NCBI GenBank assembly: GCA_038043245.1
Contig: JBBTCH010000002.1
Span: 248,001-312,000 of the forward strand
Length of the DNA stretch: 64,000 nucleotides
DNA from: JACPFV01 sp038043245
GTDB taxonomy: Bacteria > Pseudomonadota > Gammaproteobacteria > Nevskiales > Nevskiaceae
Reading direction: 5' to 3'
Part shown: positions 16,366 through 24,939 of the stretch, piece by piece
Layout of the letters: the number at the start of each line of letters is the position of its first letter
Position numbering within the stretch: the first letter of the stretch is position 1
Position numbers and translations under genes: made by a program
Notes under the pieces: model-generated
The model's input: the letters and a program-made list of their open reading frames with translations, nothing else
What the model was told of the DNA's origin: nothing
Database searches by the model: none

Positions 16366-16910
16366 CAGAACATTCCCGTTTGCAGCTTTGCGGCCTCGGA
16401 CATCATGTCTTTGGTCCACGGCGGATCGAACACCATCTGCACATCGGCTTCGACCACCGTCGGCACCTGCAGCAGCTTGCTGCGCACGTCGCCGACCAGC
16501 ACGTCGCCCATGCCGCAGCCGGGCGCAGTCAGGGTCATGCGCACCACCGCCTTGCGCTTGCCGTCGGTCAGCGGCTCCAGCTTGCATTCGTAGACCAGCC
16601 CGAGCTCGACGATATCCACCGGGATCTCCGGGTCGTAGCAGGTGTGCAGTTGATCCCACGCGGCTTTTTCGAGTTCGGCGTCGCTGGCATCGGAAGCCAC
16701 GTCCGGCCCTTTGATCATTTCCTTGCCCAGCGCATCCGCATCTTTTCCTTCGATGCGGAACATGTGGCCGTCGGTGACGATGGTGAAGCTGCCGCCCAGT
16801 GACTGCGTGATGGTCGCAGCCGCACCCTCGGGCAGCTCCACCGGCGTGCCAGCCGGGATCAGCGTGCCGATGACGGCGCGGCTCAAGGTGACGGTTTCGT
16901 TGCCAAACAT
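16365..16910 (-). CDS. sufT: Fe-S cluster assembly factor SufT (MIP18 family)
   Basis: 181 residues. The C-terminal half is a MIP18/DUF59 domain with the CYDPEIPVDIVELGLVY motif and LTAPGCGMGD carrying the conserved cysteine. The N-terminal SufT-specific region contains GTLIPAGTPVELPEG. SufT helps maturation of Fe-S proteins under iron or oxidative demand. It stands apart from any suf operon here and is coupled to apaG. Confidence 0.92.
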   Translation of the reverse strand: MFGNETVTLSRAVIGTLIPAGTPVELPEGAAATITQSLGGSFTIVTDGHMFRIEGKDADALGKEMIKGPDVASDASDAELEKAAWDQLHTCYDPEIPVDIVELGLVYECKLEPLTDGKRKAVVRMTLTAPGCGMGDVLVGDVRSKLLQVPTVVEADVQMVFDPPWTKDMMSEAAKLQTGMF

Positions 16911-16969
16911 GGGGCCGCAATCTTACTCTGCGCGCGGCATACTGAGTCACGATTTCATGGGAGATTTTC

Positions 16970-17683
16970 ATGCGATTTCTACTGCCTGCCCTTCTGATGA
17001 TCCCGCTCGCCGCCACCGCACAGGACAGGGCAGACGACCGCCGCTCGGTCTCGGTCAGCGGCCAGGCCGAAGTCGCGGTGATGCCCGACCGCGCGCGCCT
17101 GACGATGGCGGTGGACCGCCTCACGCCCGAGGTCAAACCCGGCGAGGCGGAAGTGAACAAGGTGGTGCGTGCGTATCTGGCCGAAGCCAAGGCGCTAGGC
17201 GTCGAAGAAAAGAACCTGTCCACCACCGGCGTCAGCGTGCAGCCGGAATACGTCTGGGACGAAAAAGCGCGACGCCAGAAACTCAATGGCTACCGCGTGC
17301 GCCGCGAGATCGCGGTGCTGATCACCGACCTCGACAAGCTCGGCGACTATCTGCTGAGCGCGACCAAGGTCGGCGTCAACCAGGTCAACCCGCCGATGCT
17401 GGAATCCAGCCGCGCCAAGGAAGTCGAGCGTGAAGCGCTGGCCAAAGCAGCAGAAGATGCGAAAGCCCGCGCCCAAGTACTGGCCGAAACGCTGGACGCC
17501 AAGCTGGGCGCGGTGCGGCGCGTGTCGGCCAACGACGGCGGTGGCATGCCGCCGATGCCCAAGATGATGGCGATGGCGGCCATGGACCGCTCGGCGGAAT
17601 CCGGCAACCAGCAGATGGGTTTCTCGATGGGCGAGATCCGCTATGCGGCCTCGGTTAGCGCCGAGTTCGATCTGGTGGAATAA
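16970..17683 (+). CDS. SIMPL (DUF541/YggE-like) periplasmic protein
   Basis: 237 residues with a clear signal peptide (MRFLLPALLMIPLAATAQ, cleavage near 18). The SIMPL pattern follows: VSVSGQAEVAVMPDRARL, LSTTGVSVQPEY, a GYRVRREIAVLITDLDKLG segment, and AKARAQVLAETL. A methionine-rich stretch (PPMPKMMAMAAMD) near residues 193-206 is unusual. The GGGAG Shine-Dalgarno is good. E. coli YggE affects oxidative stress; the molecular function is not known. Confidence 0.88.
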   Translation: MRFLLPALLMIPLAATAQDRADDRRSVSVSGQAEVAVMPDRARLTMAVDRLTPEVKPGEAEVNKVVRAYLAEAKALGVEEKNLSTTGVSVQPEYVWDEKARRQKLNGYRVRREIAVLITDLDKLGDYLLSATKVGVNQVNPPMLESSRAKEVEREALAKAAEDAKARAQVLAETLDAKLGAVRRVSANDGGGMPPMPKMMAMAAMDRSAESGNQQMGFSMGEIRYAASVSAEFDLVE

Positions 17684-17701
17684 TCCGCGCCTTCTTTTTC
17701 T

Positions 17702-17730
17702 TGTCATTCCCGCACAGGCGGGAATCCAGC
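17702..17730. repeat. GTCATTCCCGC..GCGGGAATCC palindromic repeat
   Basis: A small palindrome (ATTCCCGC, 4-nt loop, GCGGGAAT) right after the SIMPL gene. The same family occurs, as an inverted pair, at 38823-38910. It could act as a transcript end for the SIMPL gene, though no T-run follows. Confidence 0.6.
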
Positions 17731-17748
17731 GCTTAAATCGAGGAAACA

Positions 17749-18246
17749 ATGTCAAAAAGCAAACCAGTGGTGGGCGTGATCATGGGGTCCAAGTCGGACT
17801 GGGAGGTCATGAAGCACTGTTCCGACACGCTGAAGAAACTTGAGATTCCCTGCGAGGCGCGCGCGATCTCCGCGCACCGTACACCGGCGCTGCTCGAGGA
17901 ATACATGCGCACCGCGCCTTCTCGCGGCATCAAGGTGGTGATCGCTGCCGCCGGTGGTGCTGCGCATCTGGCCGGCGTCGCTGCCGCACTGAGCCCGTTG
18001 CCGGTGCTGGCCGTGCCGATGGAGTCTCAATCGCTCAAGGGCCTCGACTCGCTGCTGGCCATGGTGCAGATGCCGGCCGGCATCCCGGTGGGCACGCTGG
18101 CCATCGGCAAGCCCGGCGCGATCAACGCTGCGCTGTTCGCCGCCGCGATCCTCGCGCTGTCGGACGCTGCGGTTGCCAAGGCATTGGAGAAATTCCGCGC
18201 CGACCAGACCGCTGTCGGCGTCGCCAACTCGATTCTGGACGGCTAG
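17749..18246 (+). CDS. purE: 5-(carboxyamino)imidazole ribonucleotide mutase
   Basis: Class I PurE, which converts N5-CAIR to CAIR in purine synthesis. The 165 residues begin with the phosphate-binding IMGSKSDWEVM, contain SAHRTP, AAAGGAAHLAGV and GLDSLLAMVQMPAGIPV, all family signatures. A GAGGAAAC Shine-Dalgarno precedes the ATG. purK is not adjacent, which is unusual since the two are often paired. Confidence 0.97.
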   Translation: MSKSKPVVGVIMGSKSDWEVMKHCSDTLKKLEIPCEARAISAHRTPALLEEYMRTAPSRGIKVVIAAAGGAAHLAGVAAALSPLPVLAVPMESQSLKGLDSLLAMVQMPAGIPVGTLAIGKPGAINAALFAAAILALSDAAVAKALEKFRADQTAVGVANSILDG

Positions 18247-18254
18247 ACTTTTCT

Positions 18255-18312
18255 TGTCATCCTGAGCGAAGCGAAGGATCTGGCTAGATTCCTCTCTTCG
18301 TTCGGAATGACG
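18255..18312. repeat. Inverted pair of TGTCATYCNGAGCGAAGCGA-type repeats
   Basis: Two related units face each other between purE and the EamA gene: TGTCATCCTGAGCGAAGCGA on the left, and on the right the complement of CGTCATTCCGAACGAAGAGA. Together they would fold into a hairpin of about 25 bp with mismatches. A single unit of the same family lies at 5238-5266. Confidence 0.65.
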
Positions 18313-18325
18313 GCAGAAAATTTTA

Positions 18326-19177
18326 ATGCCCGAGCCCTCGCGCCAGACGGCGCTGATCCAGCTGCACCTCGGCTCGCTGCTGCTGGCCGGCACTGCGATC
18401 TTCACGCGCACACTGCCGCTGGCGGTCGACCAGATCGTGCTGCTGCGCTGCGTGATCGCCGCTGCCGTGCTGCTGGCCATCACGCTTTTTGTCCGCGATT
18501 CGTTTCGCGTCAAGAACGCGGCGGAGTTGGGCTGGCTGGTGTTGTGTGCGCTGTTGATTGGTGTGCATTGGCTGACCTACTACCGCGGTATCCAGCTCGG
18601 CGGTGTCGCCATCGCCGTGGTCTGCATGTTCACGTATCCGATCATCACCGCGTTCATCGAGCCGCTGTTTGGCGAAACCAAACTGTCGCGTGGCGACGTG
18701 CTGGCCGGCGTCGCGGTGCTCACGGGCGTTGCCTTGGTCGCGCGGCCCGATGCCGGTGCGGCATGGACCGCGTCCTGGCTGTGCCTGCTGTCCGCGCTCG
18801 TCTACGCCCTGCGCAATGTGCTGCACCGCCGCCATCTACGCGAGCGGTCGGCCTACGGGATGATGGGCTGGCAATTCCTGATCGTCGCGCTGTGCCTGCT
18901 GCCGACACTCGACACGTCCACCGACTTCGCCACCGATGGCCTGTGGTGGAAATTTCTGATCTACGGCACCGTGTTCACCGCCGCACCGCACCTGTTATTT
19001 GTCGCCAGCATGCGCGCGCTGTCGGCGAAAACCATGGGCCTGATCAATTCCCTGATGCCGCTCTACGCCACGACGTTTGCCTGGCTCATCCTGGGTGAAT
19101 CCACCTCGTGGAACACCTTAGCCGGCGGTGCGCTGATTGTCGGCGCGGCGTTTTATGAATCCTTCAAGGCGCGCTGA
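18326..19177 (+). CDS. EamA/DMT family transporter
   Basis: 283 residues with ten predicted hydrophobic segments in two repeated five-helix halves, as in the drug/metabolite transporter superfamily. Recognisable are the GVHWLTYYRGIQLG segment ending the first half and the LSAKTMGLINSLMPLYATTFAWLILGE stretch in the second, read here in pieces. The substrate is unknown. The preceding purE is separated by an inverted repeat, so it is probably its own unit. Confidence 0.85.
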   Translation: MPEPSRQTALIQLHLGSLLLAGTAIFTRTLPLAVDQIVLLRCVIAAAVLLAITLFVRDSFRVKNAAELGWLVLCALLIGVHWLTYYRGIQLGGVAIAVVCMFTYPIITAFIEPLFGETKLSRGDVLAGVAVLTGVALVARPDAGAAWTASWLCLLSALVYALRNVLHRRHLRERSAYGMMGWQFLIVALCLLPTLDTSTDFATDGLWWKFLIYGTVFTAAPHLLFVASMRALSAKTMGLINSLMPLYATTFAWLILGESTSWNTLAGGALIVGAAFYESFKAR

Positions 19178-19187
19178 CGAACATGCT

Positions 19188-19634
19188 TCATTGTTCTGGC
19201 GCGCTTTCTTGCGGAAATATCTGGTCAACTAGCTCGCGGACTTTCTTCTCCGCTGAGATGAACTTATCAAGGCGCGCGCCGCCCCAAGTTGCGTCATAAA
19301 TCGCCTCGCCGAACAGCGCGGCGTTTCTGTAAATCTTGAGTTCTGCGTAACGCATATACATGGCTAAATCCCAAGCCCAGTTCGCTGAATATGTAGAGCT
19401 GACGGGGCATTGGATAAGGCTGGCGCCGTCATTTAGAACTCGAGTTTGAAATCCTTTGGATTTAAGCGCGTCAACATAGGCGTTCAGAAAATCAACGCGC
19501 ACCTTGTCATTTCTGATAACGCAGATTTCCTTGATCTTGACATTCGATTCGACGGGTCGGATGTTCTGCTGAATGCTACATCCGGAAGTTATGAATCCAG
19601 ACATAACGAGCACGGCGGAGAGCGAGGATTTCAT
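19188..19634 (-). CDS. Small lipoprotein, Sbal_3080-like
   Basis: 148 residues with a signal sequence and lipobox (SGFITSGC, lipidated Cys near 19), then a compact domain with IKEICVIRND, VRVDFLNAYVDALKSKGF and a Trp/Tyr-rich middle. It resembles the Sbal_3080 lipoprotein family; the function is unknown. GC content is clearly lower than in its neighbours and codon choice differs, which suggests recent acquisition. Confidence 0.65.
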   Translation of the reverse strand: MKSSLSAVLVMSGFITSGCSIQQNIRPVESNVKIKEICVIRNDKVRVDFLNAYVDALKSKGFQTRVLNDGASLIQCPVSSTYSANWAWDLAMYMRYAELKIYRNAALFGEAIYDATWGGARLDKFISAEKKVRELVDQIFPQESAPEQ

Positions 19635-19636
19635 CT

Positions 19637-20029
19637 TTATATTGACTCGTTATTCGGCGAAGGATCATACAACCACCGCGCGTATATCCCAGCAAGCGCC
19701 AGATCACCGACGCTGAGCTGCACGATGCGGCCGGGCACTTCACCAGCGAACCAGAGAGTAGCAGCGAGCAGAAACGCCGAGGCTTTGCCGATGGCGGCAA
19801 GCGCGACCATCGGCCGCGGCAACACGGCTTGCATCGCCAGCCAGGCATACATGCCGCCGAAAAGCGCGACGAACAGCGCGGCGAGTGCGCTGTAAAGCAC
19901 GGGCACATCGGGCGGTAGTCCAATCCACTGGCCAAGCGGCGCGGCGGGAAACGCGAAGAGAAATGCAGCGCCGAAATTGAAACCCGCGCTGAGCCAGAAG
20001 ACCGGGCGGATGAGACGATCGAGATTCAT
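19637..20029 (-). CDS. Small integral membrane protein of unknown function
   Basis: 130 residues with four hydrophobic segments and no recognised motif beyond a general four-helix membrane layout. It ends 2 nt before the lipoprotein start on the same strand but has the high GC of the host chromosome, unlike the lipoprotein. It follows gyrB by 24 nt and may be read from that side. Confidence 0.65.
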   Translation of the reverse strand: MNLDRLIRPVFWLSAGFNFGAAFLFAFPAAPLGQWIGLPPDVPVLYSALAALFVALFGGMYAWLAMQAVLPRPMVALAAIGKASAFLLAATLWFAGEVPGRIVQLSVGDLALAGIYARWLYDPSPNNESI

Positions 20030-20053
20030 CGCGCCTCCGGTGCGGGTTCGGCG

Positions 20054-22483
20054 CTAGACGTCGAGGTTGCCGACCATCAGCGCGTGCTTCTCGATGAACT
20101 CGCGGCGCGGCTCGACCTGCTCGCCCATCAGCGTGGTGAACATCTGGTCGGCGGCGACGGCGTCCTCGAACTTCACCTGCACCAGACGGCGCTGCGTCGG
20201 GTCGAGCGTGGTCTCGTGCAGTTGTTCGGGATTCATCTCGCCCAGACCTTTGTAGCGCTGGATGTGCATGCCGCGCTTGGTATCGGTAGTGAGCCAGTCG
20301 AACCCTTGCGCGAATGAAGTGATGACGAGGCTGCGTTCGCCGCGCTTGACCATCGCGCCCGGGCCGACGAGATGACGCAGCGCCTGCTGCAGGTCGGCGA
20401 TGCGGCGGTATTCGGGGCCGGCGAAGAATTCCGGGCCGAAGTGGATCACGTGCTCTGCGCCATGCGCGCGACGCGTGATGGTGACGTCGAGACCAGCCTC
20501 CACCTGTTTGGCTTCGACGGCATATGGCCCGCGCAGTGGGTCGTTGCTGTTCAAATCGTCCGAGAACTTCTGCGCCCAGGCTGAGAATGCGCCGGAATCC
20601 GTCGGTACAGGGCTGTGCTCGCGTAGCTGGTCGAGGATGAACGGATCGTAGCGGCGGCCGAGTTTTTCGATGAGGTCGTTGACGTCGGAATGGAGCCGCA
20701 TGAAACGCTCCAAGTCCTTGATTGGGAACGGCGCTTTGCCTGTGCCCGGAGTCCAGACCGTGTCCTCCAATGCAGCACCCAACAGGAAATTATTGAGCGC
20801 AGCGTCATCTTTTACATAGGACTCACTTTTGCCGGCTTTGACCTTGTACAGCGGTGGCTGCGCGATGTAGATATGCCCGCGCTCGATCAGCGCGAACATG
20901 TGGCGGTAGAAGAAGGTCAGCAGCAGCGTGCGGATGTGGGCGCCGTCCACATCGGCGTCGGTCATGATGATGATGCGGTGGTAGCGCAGTTTCTCGAGCT
21001 TGAACTCGTCGGCGCCGATGCCGCAACCGAGCGCGGTGATGAGCGTGGCGACTTCGGTGGACGACAGCATCTTTTCGATGCGCGCTTTTTCCACGTTGAG
21101 GATCTTGCCCTTGAGCGGCAGGATCGCCTGGAAGTGACGGTCGCGGCCCTGCTTGGCGGAACCGCCGGCAGAATCACCCTCGACCAGGAACAGTTCGGAC
21201 TTGGCCGGATCTTTTTCCTGACAGTCGGCGAGCTTGCCCGGCAGGCCGGCGAAGTCGAGCACGTTCTTGCGGCGGTTGAGTTCCTTGGCCTTGCGCGCGG
21301 CTTCGCGCGCGCTCGCCGCCTCGACGACCTTGGCGGCAATCAGCTTGGCTTCGCGCGGATGCTCGAGCAGAAAATCCTTGAGCTTGTCGGTGACGACATT
21401 CGCCACCAGCGGCGTGATCTCGGAGTTGACCAGCTTGTCCTTGGTCTGCGATGAGAACTTGGGGTCGGGGATCTTCACCGACAGCACCGCAGTGAGGCCT
21501 TCGCGTGCATCGTCGCCGACCATCGTGACTTTTTCTTTCTTGGCGAGGCCCGAGGATTCGAGGTAGTCACCGAGCGTGCGCGTCAGCGCGTTGCGAAAAC
21601 CGGACAGATGCGTGCCGCCGTCTTTCTGCGGGATGTTGTTGGTGAAGGGATAAACGTTTTCGACATACGAGTCGTTCCACTGCAGCGCCGCCTCGACCTC
21701 GGTCATGCCGTCCTTCACCTTCATGTAGATGATCGGCGACACCGCAGTCTTGGACTTGTTGAGGTATTCGACAAAGGCCTGGATGCCGCCCTTGTATTCG
21801 AAGATGTCTTCGCGCGCGGTAGCTTCCTCGCGCAGCACGATGCGCACGCCAGAGTTGAGGAACGACAGCTCGCGCAGACGCTTGGCGAGGATGTCGTAAT
21901 GGAACGTGCGGTTCGAGAAGATCACGCTGCTCGGATAGAAGCGCACCAGCGTGCCCTTCTTGTCGGTGGCCTCCTGCCTGGCCAGTGGCGCCTGCGGCAC
22001 GCCGTCTTTGTATTCCTGGTGGTAGTGATGGCCGTCGCGCCAGATGTCGAGCAGCAGCAACTCGGATAGCGCATTCACCGCCGACACGCCGACACCATGC
22101 AGGCCGCCGGAAACCTTGTAACCGCTGCCGCCGAACTTACCGCCGGCGTGCAGCACGGTCATGATCACTTCAGCCGCGCTGCGACCCTCTTCCTTGTGCA
22201 CGTCCACCGGAATGCCGCGGCCGTTGTCAGACACCGAGACGCTGCCGTCGGCATGCAGGATCACGCCGATCTCGCTGCAGTGTCCGGCGAGCGCCTCGTC
22301 GATCGAGTTGTCCACGACTTCGAACACGCAGTGGTGCAGGCCGGTGCCGTCGTCGGTGTCGCCGATGTACATGCCCGGCCGCTGACGCACCGCTTCAAGG
22401 CCTTTCAGAACCTTGATCGCGGAGGAGTCGTAGAGAGATTCGGGGAGGGGTTCTGAAGGGGCTGCGGAAGGCTGCTGCGTCAT
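20054..22483 (-). CDS. gyrB: DNA gyrase subunit B
   Basis: The ATPase subunit of gyrase. 809 residues from the ATG at 22483. The GHKL ATP site is visible (EVVDNSIDEA, DNGRGIPV, GGLHGVGVSAVNAL), followed by the transducer, the TOPRIM motifs (EGDSAGGSAKQGRDR and TDADVDGAHIRTLL) and the C-terminal MNPEQLHETTLDP segment. The start is set by similarity. It lacks a Shine-Dalgarno and lies 6 nt after an extended -10 promoter element. Confidence 0.98.
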   Translation of the reverse strand: MTQQPSAAPSEPLPESLYDSSAIKVLKGLEAVRQRPGMYIGDTDDGTGLHHCVFEVVDNSIDEALAGHCSEIGVILHADGSVSVSDNGRGIPVDVHKEEGRSAAEVIMTVLHAGGKFGGSGYKVSGGLHGVGVSAVNALSELLLLDIWRDGHHYHQEYKDGVPQAPLARQEATDKKGTLVRFYPSSVIFSNRTFHYDILAKRLRELSFLNSGVRIVLREEATAREDIFEYKGGIQAFVEYLNKSKTAVSPIIYMKVKDGMTEVEAALQWNDSYVENVYPFTNNIPQKDGGTHLSGFRNALTRTLGDYLESSGLAKKEKVTMVGDDAREGLTAVLSVKIPDPKFSSQTKDKLVNSEITPLVANVVTDKLKDFLLEHPREAKLIAAKVVEAASAREAARKAKELNRRKNVLDFAGLPGKLADCQEKDPAKSELFLVEGDSAGGSAKQGRDRHFQAILPLKGKILNVEKARIEKMLSSTEVATLITALGCGIGADEFKLEKLRYHRIIIMTDADVDGAHIRTLLLTFFYRHMFALIERGHIYIAQPPLYKVKAGKSESYVKDDAALNNFLLGAALEDTVWTPGTGKAPFPIKDLERFMRLHSDVNDLIEKLGRRYDPFILDQLREHSPVPTDSGAFSAWAQKFSDDLNSNDPLRGPYAVEAKQVEAGLDVTITRRAHGAEHVIHFGPEFFAGPEYRRIADLQQALRHLVGPGAMVKRGERSLVITSFAQGFDWLTTDTKRGMHIQRYKGLGEMNPEQLHETTLDPTQRRLVQVKFEDAVAADQMFTTLMGEQVEPRREFIEKHALMVGNLDV

Positions 22484-22489
22484 CTGAAA

Positions 22490-22498
22490 ATTATACCA
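22490..22498 (-). promoter_or_regulatory. Extended -10 promoter abutting the gyrB start
   Basis: On the minus strand the sequence TGGTATAAT is a perfect -10 hexamer with the TGn extension. Its last base is 6 nt before the gyrB ATG, so transcription should start at or within a base or two of the start codon. The element overlaps the recF stop codon. No convincing -35 box was seen, as is common for extended -10 promoters. Confidence 0.65.
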
Positions 22499-23561
22499 GA
22501 GCACACCTCGAAACCTGGCCTTGTTCCACGTGGAACAGCGCGTCCTGCGCGGGGTCGAGTTCGACGTTTTTAGTCTCGATCGCGGTCAGAAAAACCTGGC
22601 TGCCGGAGTCGCGCAACGCATCGAGCAGGCGCGCCTGGAATGGCGCGCCGAGCTCGGCCGGGAAGTCATCCACCAGCAACAGCGGCGCCTGACCTGTGGC
22701 GGCACTGATCAGCGCCGACTGCGCCAGCAACAGCGCCGCGACCAGCAGCTTCTGCTGGCCGCGACTGATGCGGTGTTTGACGGCATAGCCGCCGAGCTTG
22801 AGCCGCAGCTCCGCGCGGTGCGGCCCCTCGAGGGTCTGGGTCATGCGGCGGTCGCGCGCCAGATGCGCGCGCAGACATTCCTGCAAACCCAGCGCGGCGT
22901 TCCAGCCGCGCACCAGCTCGAGCGACCAGTCAGCCGTCTCGTGCAGACGCTGCATCAGCGGCGCCAGGTGTTCGTGCAGGCGCGGCAGGGTTTGTTCGCG
23001 GATCAGATGGACCGCCTCGCCCGCCTGCGCCAGTTCTGCGTCCCAACTGGAGACTTCGCCATCCGGCGCGGCGGTTTTCAGCGCACGGTTACGCTGGCGC
23101 AAGGCGCGCTGGTAGCGCCGCCACGCCGGGAAGAACCGCGGTTCCACGTGGAACATGCCCCAGTCCAGATAGCGGCGCCGATAGCCGGGCCCCTCCTCCA
23201 GCAAGCGGTGCGCGCCGGGCTCGAGGATCTGCACCGGCAGCGCCTGCACCAGATCGAGGATGGTGGCGTCGGCTGTGGTACTGGTGCGCGCGCGGTAGCC
23301 CGTTTCGTTCCACGCCAGATGGATGTCGGACGAGTCGGTGGTTGCGGCGGCAAGGCGCCAGAATTCCGTAGTGGACCCGCGCAACTCCGCAGGGCTGCTG
23401 CCGCGGAAGCTGCTGCCGCGACCCAGGCAGTGCAGCGCTTCCAGCAGCGTGGTCTTGCCGGCGGCGTTGGCGCCGGTGATGAGGTTCAGCCGCGGCGCGG
23501 CGGCGAGTTCAAACCGCTCGAACTGGCGGAAGTTTTCGCCCTCGACGCGGGCGAGTCTCAT
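22491..23561 (-). CDS. recF: DNA replication and repair protein RecF
   Basis: An SMC-like ATPase that helps load RecA at gaps. Walker A is GANAAGKTT (30-38); the signature ISRGQQKLLVAALLLAQ and Walker B LLLVDDFPAEL are present. The 356 residues match the family. It follows dnaN by 22 nt and its end overlaps the gyrB promoter. Confidence 0.96.
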   Translation of the reverse strand: MRLARVEGENFRQFERFELAAAPRLNLITGANAAGKTTLLEALHCLGRGSSFRGSSPAELRGSTTEFWRLAAATTDSSDIHLAWNETGYRARTSTTADATILDLVQALPVQILEPGAHRLLEEGPGYRRRYLDWGMFHVEPRFFPAWRRYQRALRQRNRALKTAAPDGEVSSWDAELAQAGEAVHLIREQTLPRLHEHLAPLMQRLHETADWSLELVRGWNAALGLQECLRAHLARDRRMTQTLEGPHRAELRLKLGGYAVKHRISRGQQKLLVAALLLAQSALISAATGQAPLLLVDDFPAELGAPFQARLLDALRDSGSQVFLTAIETKNVELDPAQDALFHVEQGQVSRCALV

Positions 23562-23583
23562 GCGTAAACGCGGGTGGGGTCGA

Positions 23584-24684
23584 TCAGATCCGCATCGGCA
23601 TGACGACGTACTTGCTGTGCGCCGCGCCGACTTCCTGGATCAGGCCGCTGGAATCGGAGCCCTTGAAATCCATCGTGAACTGCTCGCCCTGCATCGCCGA
23701 CAGCGCATCCAGCAGGTAGTTGACGTTGAAGCCGATCTCGAGCGCCGGGCCGTTGTAGGTGACCTCGATCTCGTCCTCGCCCTCGTCCTGCTCCTGGTTG
23801 CGCGCCGACACACGCAGCTGGTTGTCGGCCAGCTGCAGACGCACGCCGCGGAACTTGTCATTGGTCACCGGGGTAACGCGCGCCAGTGCCTGGCGCACCT
23901 TGTCGCGCAGCGCGGTGATGCGTTGATTGCTGTCTTCGGGGATCACGCGCTCATAGTCGGGAAAGCGGCCGTCGATCAACTTGGTGGTCAGGCGCACGCT
24001 GTCGAGGTCGACCTGGATCTGGCCCTCGCCGAGCCGCAGCTCGACGGTGTCGTCGGAATTGTCGAGCAGGCGCAGCAGTTCCAGCACGGCCTTGCGCGGC
24101 ACGATCACCTGCGCTTCCTCTTTGAGTTTGGTGTCCTGCACCAGTTCACTCAGCGCCAGCCGATGGCCATCGGTGGCGACGGCGCGCACGCGCTTGGCGG
24201 TGACGTGCAACAACAGGCCATTGAGGTAGTAACGAACGTCCTGCTGAGCCATTGCGAATTGGGTGCGATCGAGCAGTTCGCGCAGGGCTTTGCGCGGCAG
24301 CTTGATCGAACGGCCCGTCGATGCAGCGCTCAAAGCGGGAAACTCTTCCGGCTTCATCGCCGACAGCGAGTAACGGCTCTTGCCGGATTTCAGCGTCACG
24401 CGATCGGCGCCGCCATCGAGCGTCAGCGTCGCGCCTTCGGGCAGGCTGCGCACGATGTCAAACAGTTTGCGCGCAGGCACCGTGACTTTTCCGGCCGTGG
24501 TGGTCTTGACCTGGGCGCGACTCACCAGCTCAAGTTCCAGATCGGTGCCGGTGACGGTCAGACCGTCTTTCGCGGCGTCGAGCAGAAAGTTGGACAGCAC
24601 GGGCATGGTCTGGCGGCGCTCAACCACGCCGACGACGGACTGCAATGCGTTCAAGAGCTCGTTACGGCCGACTTCGAATTTCAT
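23584..24684 (-). CDS. dnaN: DNA polymerase III beta sliding clamp
   Basis: 366 residues; begins MKFEVGRNELLNALQSVVGVVERR and ends with the family C-terminus KYVVMPMRI. Internal marks include PVLSNFLL, TVPARKLFDIVRSLP, YLNGLLLHV, the TDGHRLA motif and IDGRFPDYERVIP. It is transcribed away from the AT-rich origin region. Confidence 0.98.
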   Translation of the reverse strand: MKFEVGRNELLNALQSVVGVVERRQTMPVLSNFLLDAAKDGLTVTGTDLELELVSRAQVKTTTAGKVTVPARKLFDIVRSLPEGATLTLDGGADRVTLKSGKSRYSLSAMKPEEFPALSAASTGRSIKLPRKALRELLDRTQFAMAQQDVRYYLNGLLLHVTAKRVRAVATDGHRLALSELVQDTKLKEEAQVIVPRKAVLELLRLLDNSDDTVELRLGEGQIQVDLDSVRLTTKLIDGRFPDYERVIPEDSNQRITALRDKVRQALARVTPVTNDKFRGVRLQLADNQLRVSARNQEQDEGEDEIEVTYNGPALEIGFNVNYLLDALSAMQGEQFTMDFKGSDSSGLIQEVGAAHSKYVVMPMRI

Positions 24685-24939
24685 AAATCACCCAAGATCT
24701 TCTTTAATTGGTTTGTTGATTAAACAGATAGTTGTTGTAGTAGTAAGCAAACATCCCGATGTGTGTATTTTAAATATAACCTTTATAATTCATGTACATA
24801 GAAACAAAAAATACGGCTGTGATCCTGCCCGTACTCACCCTCGCCGGTTGTGGACAAGTTGTGTCGGCGTGTGCACAAAAGCATCCGGTAAAAAACCCCA
24901 CAATCCATCCACAGACAATCCCGTGCGTTTTGCAAAGCT
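24685..24939. other. Probable oriC (dnaA-dnaN gap)
   Basis: A 255-nt gap with a strongly AT-rich core (about 24720-24805), fitting a DNA-unwinding element. DnaA-box-like sequences lie beside it: TGTGGACAA at 24849-24857 and TGTGCACAA at 24870-24878, each one mismatch from the complement of TTATNCACA, plus a weaker CCATCCACA at 24905-24913. In-phase TAG/TAA triplets at 24738-24746 resemble a DnaA-trio. In Xanthomonas the minimal origin is in the same gap. The exact borders are an inference. Confidence 0.7.

Noticed and set aside
24729..24746. TAG/TTG/TAA triplet run as a firm DnaA-trio
   Set aside because: Only three consecutive triplets fit and no DnaA box lies directly next to them, so it is mentioned only as a weak part of oriC.
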